Assembly (NCBI GenBank): GCA_013213875.1
Contig: JABSSV010000315.1
Location: 1-9,750, forward strand
Source: Lysobacterales bacterium
GTDB taxonomy: Bacteria; Pseudomonadota; Gammaproteobacteria; Xanthomonadales; SZUA-36
DNA length: 9,750 bases
Direction: 5' to 3'
Shown: positions 6,560 through 9,750 of the stretch, piece by piece
Layout of the letters: each line of letters opens with the position of its first letter
How positions within the stretch are numbered: position 1 is the first letter of the stretch
Position numbers and translations under genes: made by a program
The notes under the pieces: model-generated
Database searches by the model: none
What the model was told of the DNA's origin: nothing
What the model saw: only the letters and a program-made list of their open reading frames with translations

Positions 6560-7204
6560 TTAAGCTCCGGGTGACTCAACCAGGCCATAGCGCATGGCCA
6601 TGCGCACCAGGTCTACGTCGTTGCGTGTGCCCAGCTTGTCATAGATGCGGTACTTGTAGGTTGCCACCGTCTTGGGGCTCAAACAGAGCAGGCTGGCAAT
6701 GTCGGGGATGCGCTTGCCCTCCGTTAGCTTCAGCATAACCTCCAATTCACGGGCAGAGAGTTCATCAAATGGGGACTCCGCAGTGCCGGGTAGAATGGAC
6801 AAGGCCAACTGGCGTGCGGCTTCGGCGCTGATAAAGCGCTGTCCGCGATAAACCGCTTCTACGGCCTCCAACAACTCACGCGAGGGACAATCTTTGGTCA
6901 GATAGGCTCTTGCGCCGGCATCAAGCAAGCGCGTTGGATAGGGGGCCTTGGCATGTTCCGCGAGCACGATAACGTGTGCACCGGGCCCGATCCTGGCCAG
7001 ACGCGCCGTCACTTCGAACACGGACAGACCGGGCAGGCACAGATCCAAAACCACGATATGCGGGGGTTTGCTGCGGCAGGATCGCAGCGCCTTTTCGCCT
7101 GAATCCACCTCCGTTACGCGGCTGATCGCCGGACACTCTTCGAGAATGCGACGCAGCCCCGCGCGCGTCAGCTCGTGACTGTCAACAAGCAGTACGTGGA
7201 TCAT
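6560..7204 (-). CDS. GacA/UvrY-like LuxR-type response regulator with altered receiver
   Basis: This is a 214-residue two-domain response regulator. The receiver occupies 1-120 and the LuxR/NarL DNA-binding domain about 148-205, with recognition helix SPKTVATYKYRIYDKL (176-191). Phrases such as PTRLLDAGARAYLTK, GQRFISAEAARQLAL and LCLSPKTVATYKYRI closely resemble GacA, which activates small regulatory RNAs controlling Csr/Rsm in pseudomonads and E. coli. The phospho-acceptor Asp54 and Lys104 are present. However, the acidic pair after LLV is Asp8-Ser9 rather than Asp-Asp, and the conserved Thr/Ser at 82 is Ala, so activation may be weak or unusual. I chose ATG 7204 (MIHVLLVD) because it aligns with GacA and follows GGGGAAGGAT; an ATG five codons earlier lacks a ribosome site. 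uvrC, the usual gacA neighbour, is absent, so this may be a paralogue. No sensor kinase is in view. Confidence 0.88.
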   Translation of the reverse strand: MIHVLLVDSHELTRAGLRRILEECPAISRVTEVDSGEKALRSCRSKPPHIVVLDLCLPGLSVFEVTARLARIGPGAHVIVLAEHAKAPYPTRLLDAGARAYLTKDCPSRELLEAVEAVYRGQRFISAEAARQLALSILPGTAESPFDELSARELEVMLKLTEGKRIPDIASLLCLSPKTVATYKYRIYDKLGTRNDVDLVRMAMRYGLVESPGA

Positions 7205-7454
7205 ATCCTTCCCCAGCATTACAGATCCGATGTTACAGAGCCGCTATTGATCGATTTCGCCGTCCCAAAAGGTGTGCGATCGCCTTGTTCAACTCCCGAT
7301 GTGTGACCCAATCTAACTATAGGAGCCACAGCGGCAGTTTTGGCGTGTATCGCGCTGGAACGAAATCCCGAAAGCGGTTTTCTTACAATCTGAGGGGCGG
7401 AGAAATGGGCTGCCCGGAAACGCCGGCCAGCCCATTCGGATCAGGAAGCGGGGC
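7205..7454. other. Intergenic spacer between peptidase 3' end and response-regulator start
   Basis: Apart from the stem-loop at 7404-7436, I find no gene here. The minus-strand promoter of the response regulator must lie within it or upstream. A TATAGT (minus strand, near 7317-7322) could be a -10, but no matching -35 is present, so I do not call a promoter. An isolated 8-bp palindrome GCGATCGC sits at 7276-7283. Confidence 0.5.
7404..7436 (-). terminator. Stem-loop downstream of the S9 peptidase gene
   Basis: A 9-bp perfect stem (AATGGGCTG/CAGCCCATT, 7404-7412 with 7428-7436) encloses a CCGG/CCGG inner stem. It lies about 18 nt after the peptidase stop on the minus strand. Only a short T-rich run (TTTCT) follows in that direction, so intrinsic termination would be weak. 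Confidence 0.5.
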
Positions 7455-9449
7455 TTAGCGGGCGCTTGGGCTGCCCTCCCCGCCCACAAGATAGGTCTCA
7501 AAAAACAACACCGTTGCCTGTGTGTAGAGATCACGGTTTTCTTTCTTGCGGTAGCCATGACCCTCGTTCAGAGCGTTCATGTACCACACTTCTGAGCCCT
7601 GCTCTCGCAGCGCGGCAACAACCTGCTCAGCCTCAGTCACCGGCACCCGCGGATCGTTCTGGCCTTGCACAACGAAGAGCGGCACTTTCATGTCCTGCAC
7701 GCTATTTAGGGGGCTGATCTTTTCCAGGTGGGCGCGCATGGCAGGATCGCGCTCATCCCCATATTCTGCGCGCCGCAAGTCCCGCCGGTAGGCCTGCGTG
7801 TTTTCCAGAAACGTCACGAAGTTACTGATGCCAACAATATCCACTGCCGCCTTTAAGCGGTCGCTGTAGTGCACCGCGCTGGCCAACACCATATAGCCGC
7901 CGTAGCTGCCACCAAAGACCGCCACGCGGTTCTCATCAAGATCAGGCTGCGTCTCGATCCAGTCCAGCAAGGCGCCGATGTCCTTAACCGAATCCTCGCG
8001 CTTGAAGCCATTGTCCAGACCCATGTAGGTCTTGCCGTAGCCGTCGGAACCGCGCACGTTCGGACTGATCACCGCCGCTCCGAGACGTTCCATCCACAGC
8101 TGATAGGTGCTACTAAAACCCGGTCGAGACTGGCCCTCAGGTCCACCGTGAATCTGAATAATAACGGGGAACGGCCCCTCACCTTGCGGACGATAAACCC
8201 AGGCGGGAATGGCCTCCGGGCCGCCACTGGCGGAATCAAAGGTGGGATAGTGAACCAGTTCCGGCGTGCGGAAGCGCTCCGTATCCAGTCCGCCCACCTC
8301 GGAGAAGGTCCAGCGCGTCAGTGCGCCATGACCCAGTGGATCTTCCGCCAGGTCCAGCACGAAGGAATCGCTGGGCGTTTGCGCCGTGTTCAGCGTCAAA
8401 CCCAATTGCGTACCATCCGGGCTGAATTCCAAACCACCCACCAGCCCAACGGGCAGGCCCTCCACCGGCGCGTATTCACGGGTCTCCATATCCATCAGGT
8501 AAAGGCGCGTGAAGCCGTTCTCATTGACGGTAAAGGCACCGCGTTTGCGATCCAGGCTGGTGGTACCGCCCTGCACATGCCAGGGAATATCAGCGGTGAT
8601 GATTTCCGCTTCAGCACCTTCTGCAAAGGACTGCCAGGCCAGCTTTTGAAACTCGCCATACTGGTCCGTCAGATAGTAAAAACCGGCCCCCTCCTGATCA
8701 AAGCCCAGGGGCAAATTGCTACTGGGCTGCTCGCCGCCCCCGGCCAGGAGACGCAGCTCGCGGGTCTCAAGATCCAGCAGATGAATGCGGGAGTCAGCGT
8801 TGCCGACATAATTAAGAATCAGGAGCTGCTTGTTGTCCGGTGAGAAATCAGACGGTCCCCACCAGGTACCATCCGGTGATTCGAGCACCATCCCGGCAGT
8901 TTCGGGGTTGTTGATGTCCATCATCCAGACATCATTTGACGCACCATTCCTGCGCGTTGACTGGTAGGCGATCCAGTCACCGGTACGGTCCCAGACCATA
9001 GCGCCATTCCGTGATTCGCCGTCGCTCAACATGATGGGGTCGGCACTGGCCGGGTCCATCATGAAAATTTGCGCGAATTCACTGCCGCCCGCATCCATGG
9101 TGAACAACATCTTGTCGCCACGCGGTTGCCGGGTGACACCGCCGATGGGCTCAGAAAAAAAGGTCAGCTGGCGTCGGGCACCACCGGGCATATCAACCTG
9201 GTGCAACTGACTCACATCGCCGAAGCGTGTGCTGACGTAAATCCCCTTTCCATCCTCGGTCCAGGCGCTGAAGCCCGCCGAGCGGACGTTCTGATAGCGG
9301 TTCAAGTCGCTGACAATGGCCGCCGGAATAGGCGGAATATCTTCCATGATGAGCATGCCGTTATTGGCTTCACGACGTTCAACGGCCAAGCTCAGGCTGC
9401 TGGCGGCGAGGCAGGTTGACATAACAAGACTTCTTACAGGTATGGGCAC
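7455..9449 (-). CDS. Exported S9-family (prolyl oligopeptidase-type) serine peptidase
   Basis: This 664-residue peptidase probably cleaves short peptides in the periplasm. I place the start at GTG 9449: GGAGG lies 8 nt upstream (9458-9462 on the plus strand), and the product then opens with a signal-peptide-like segment (MPIPVRSLVMSTCLAASSLSLA). The frame stays open to a TTG at 9512, but that adds 21 unlikely residues. Residues 35-400 hold TolB/WD40-like blades of a beta-propeller (for example SAWTEDGKGIYVSTRFGD and LEFSPDGTQLGLTL), which restricts substrate size in this family. The C-terminal alpha/beta-hydrolase has GGSYGGY with nucleophile Ser515, Asp599 in QGQNDPRVP and His631 in NEGHGY, a complete triad. 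HGGPEG near 434-439 forms the oxyanion region. Exact specificity (dipeptidyl, acylaminoacyl or oligopeptidase) cannot be read from sequence. It looks monocistronic, flanked by spacers of about 240 bp on both sides. Confidence 0.92.
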   Translation of the reverse strand: MPIPVRSLVMSTCLAASSLSLAVERREANNGMLIMEDIPPIPAAIVSDLNRYQNVRSAGFSAWTEDGKGIYVSTRFGDVSQLHQVDMPGGARRQLTFFSEPIGGVTRQPRGDKMLFTMDAGGSEFAQIFMMDPASADPIMLSDGESRNGAMVWDRTGDWIAYQSTRRNGASNDVWMMDINNPETAGMVLESPDGTWWGPSDFSPDNKQLLILNYVGNADSRIHLLDLETRELRLLAGGGEQPSSNLPLGFDQEGAGFYYLTDQYGEFQKLAWQSFAEGAEAEIITADIPWHVQGGTTSLDRKRGAFTVNENGFTRLYLMDMETREYAPVEGLPVGLVGGLEFSPDGTQLGLTLNTAQTPSDSFVLDLAEDPLGHGALTRWTFSEVGGLDTERFRTPELVHYPTFDSASGGPEAIPAWVYRPQGEGPFPVIIQIHGGPEGQSRPGFSSTYQLWMERLGAAVISPNVRGSDGYGKTYMGLDNGFKREDSVKDIGALLDWIETQPDLDENRVAVFGGSYGGYMVLASAVHYSDRLKAAVDIVGISNFVTFLENTQAYRRDLRRAEYGDERDPAMRAHLEKISPLNSVQDMKVPLFVVQGQNDPRVPVTEAEQVVAALREQGSEVWYMNALNEGHGYRKKENRDLYTQATVLFFETYLVGGEGSPSAR

Positions 9450-9688
9450 GGTAGGTTCCTCCAGACAATAGCAGCCCAGACTACTCCATTTTGACCGCAG
9501 GTCGCCTCCCAAAGGTCATGGCAAGCGACTTTTTATGGTAAATCTTGAGGCTCCCGCGTGGGACTCTGCCTGCATCCGCGCACCGGTAGAGTTCCATAAA
9601 CACTTCAAAAAAGCCCCCAACTAATTGCTTTTTTTATCTAATCGTCTTTTAATAGCAATCCAAAAGGACTTGTGTGAGGTAACCAAGG
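9450..9688. other. Divergent intergenic spacer upstream of the S9 peptidase
   Basis: This spacer is AT-richer than the flanking genes and carries the leader of the peptidase gene on the minus strand. An inverted repeat AAAAAAGC (9607-9614) / GCTTTTTT (9627-9634) with a 12-nt spacer is present. Minus-strand promoter boxes are not convincing (TTGGAT-17-TAGATA is the best I see). Confidence 0.5.
9625..9653 (+). promoter_or_regulatory. Candidate plus-strand promoter
   Basis: TTGCTT (9625-9630) and TTTAAT (9648-9653) are separated by 17 bp; the -10 matches the consensus at five of six positions and the -35 at three. Transcription would start near 9660, about 29 nt before the ATG at 9689. The surrounding sequence is AT-rich, so chance matches are easy. 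Confidence 0.35.
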
Positions 9689-9750
9689 ATGGGAACCTAC
9701 CGTAAAACTGCGCCTATTAATCGGCGCCTTTTCTGTGCGGCCGATGCCTA
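9689..9750 (+). CDS. Possible start of an unidentified plus-strand gene (runs off right edge)
   Basis: An ATG at 9689, preceded by GAGG 9 nt upstream (9676-9679) and by a candidate promoter, opens a frame that stays open for 20 codons to the window edge (MGTYRKTAPINRRLFCAADA). I recognise no family. A GCGCC/GGCGC hairpin followed by CTTTTCT (9710-9734) lies inside it and could instead be a weak terminator or attenuator, which would argue against a gene here. Confidence 0.3.
   Translation, partial: MGTYRKTAPINRRLFCAADA

Noticed and set aside
7869..8843. Plus-strand frame of 324 codons opposite the S9 peptidase
   Set aside because: It lies wholly within the peptidase gene, which has intact catalytic motifs and propeller repeats; the antisense product shows no family motif.
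9708..9750. Hydrophobic plus-strand frame at the right end (LRLLIGAFSV) as a signal peptide start
   Set aside because: No ATG, GTG or TTG lies between the upstream TGA (9675-9677) and this stretch, so it has no usable start codon.

Overview
The window reads as ordinary chromosome of a GC-rich gammaproteobacterium. Evidence: an RNase E catalytic domain collinear with the E. coli enzyme (catalytic Asp303 and Asp346, Zn-link Cys404/Cys407 at the same numbers), a divergent rluC/rne pair as in enterobacteria and pseudomonads, a lol-comEC cluster, and a GacA/UvrY-type response regulator. I cannot name the genus; a marine group outside the enterics and pseudomonads is a guess. There is no mobile element, CRISPR array, rRNA or tRNA that I can see, and coding density is high.

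Layout. From 1 to 3122 everything is on the minus strand and looks like one operon, read right to left: rluC (23S rRNA pseudouridine synthase), a 20-codon mini-ORF coupled by an ATGA overlap, a LolC/LolE-family permease, lolD (8-nt overlap with the permease), and the first 43 codons of a comEC-like gene running off the left edge. No second permease (lolE) lies between lolD and comEC, so the lipoprotein exporter may be of the LolDF type with a homodimeric permease. From 3123 to 3574 is a gene-free control region with a good extended -10 promoter and a long, hairpin-rich leader for rne. From 3575 to 6487 (+) is rne, 970 aa, with a very long Lys/Ala/Pro-rich and Arg/Ser-rich C-terminal tail. The 72-bp convergent gap to the next gene holds two strong hairpins.

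From 6560 to 7204 (-) is a GacA-like response regulator whose receiver lacks two normally conserved switch residues. From 7455 to 9449 (-) is an exported S9-family prolyl-oligopeptidase-like peptidase with an intact Ser-Asp-His triad, starting at GTG after a strong Shine-Dalgarno site. The right end (9450-9750) is a divergent AT-richer spacer with a candidate plus-strand promoter and possibly the first codons of another gene.

Functionally, the left half gathers envelope biogenesis (lipoprotein release), rRNA modification and DNA uptake next to the main RNA-decay endonuclease. The right half is regulatory and degradative and shows no obvious link to it. I see no clear candidate for a new multi-gene system. 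The most unusual items are the altered receiver domain, the histone-H1-like RNase E tail, the structured rne leader, and the mini-ORF that may relay ribosomes from rluC to the permease gene.
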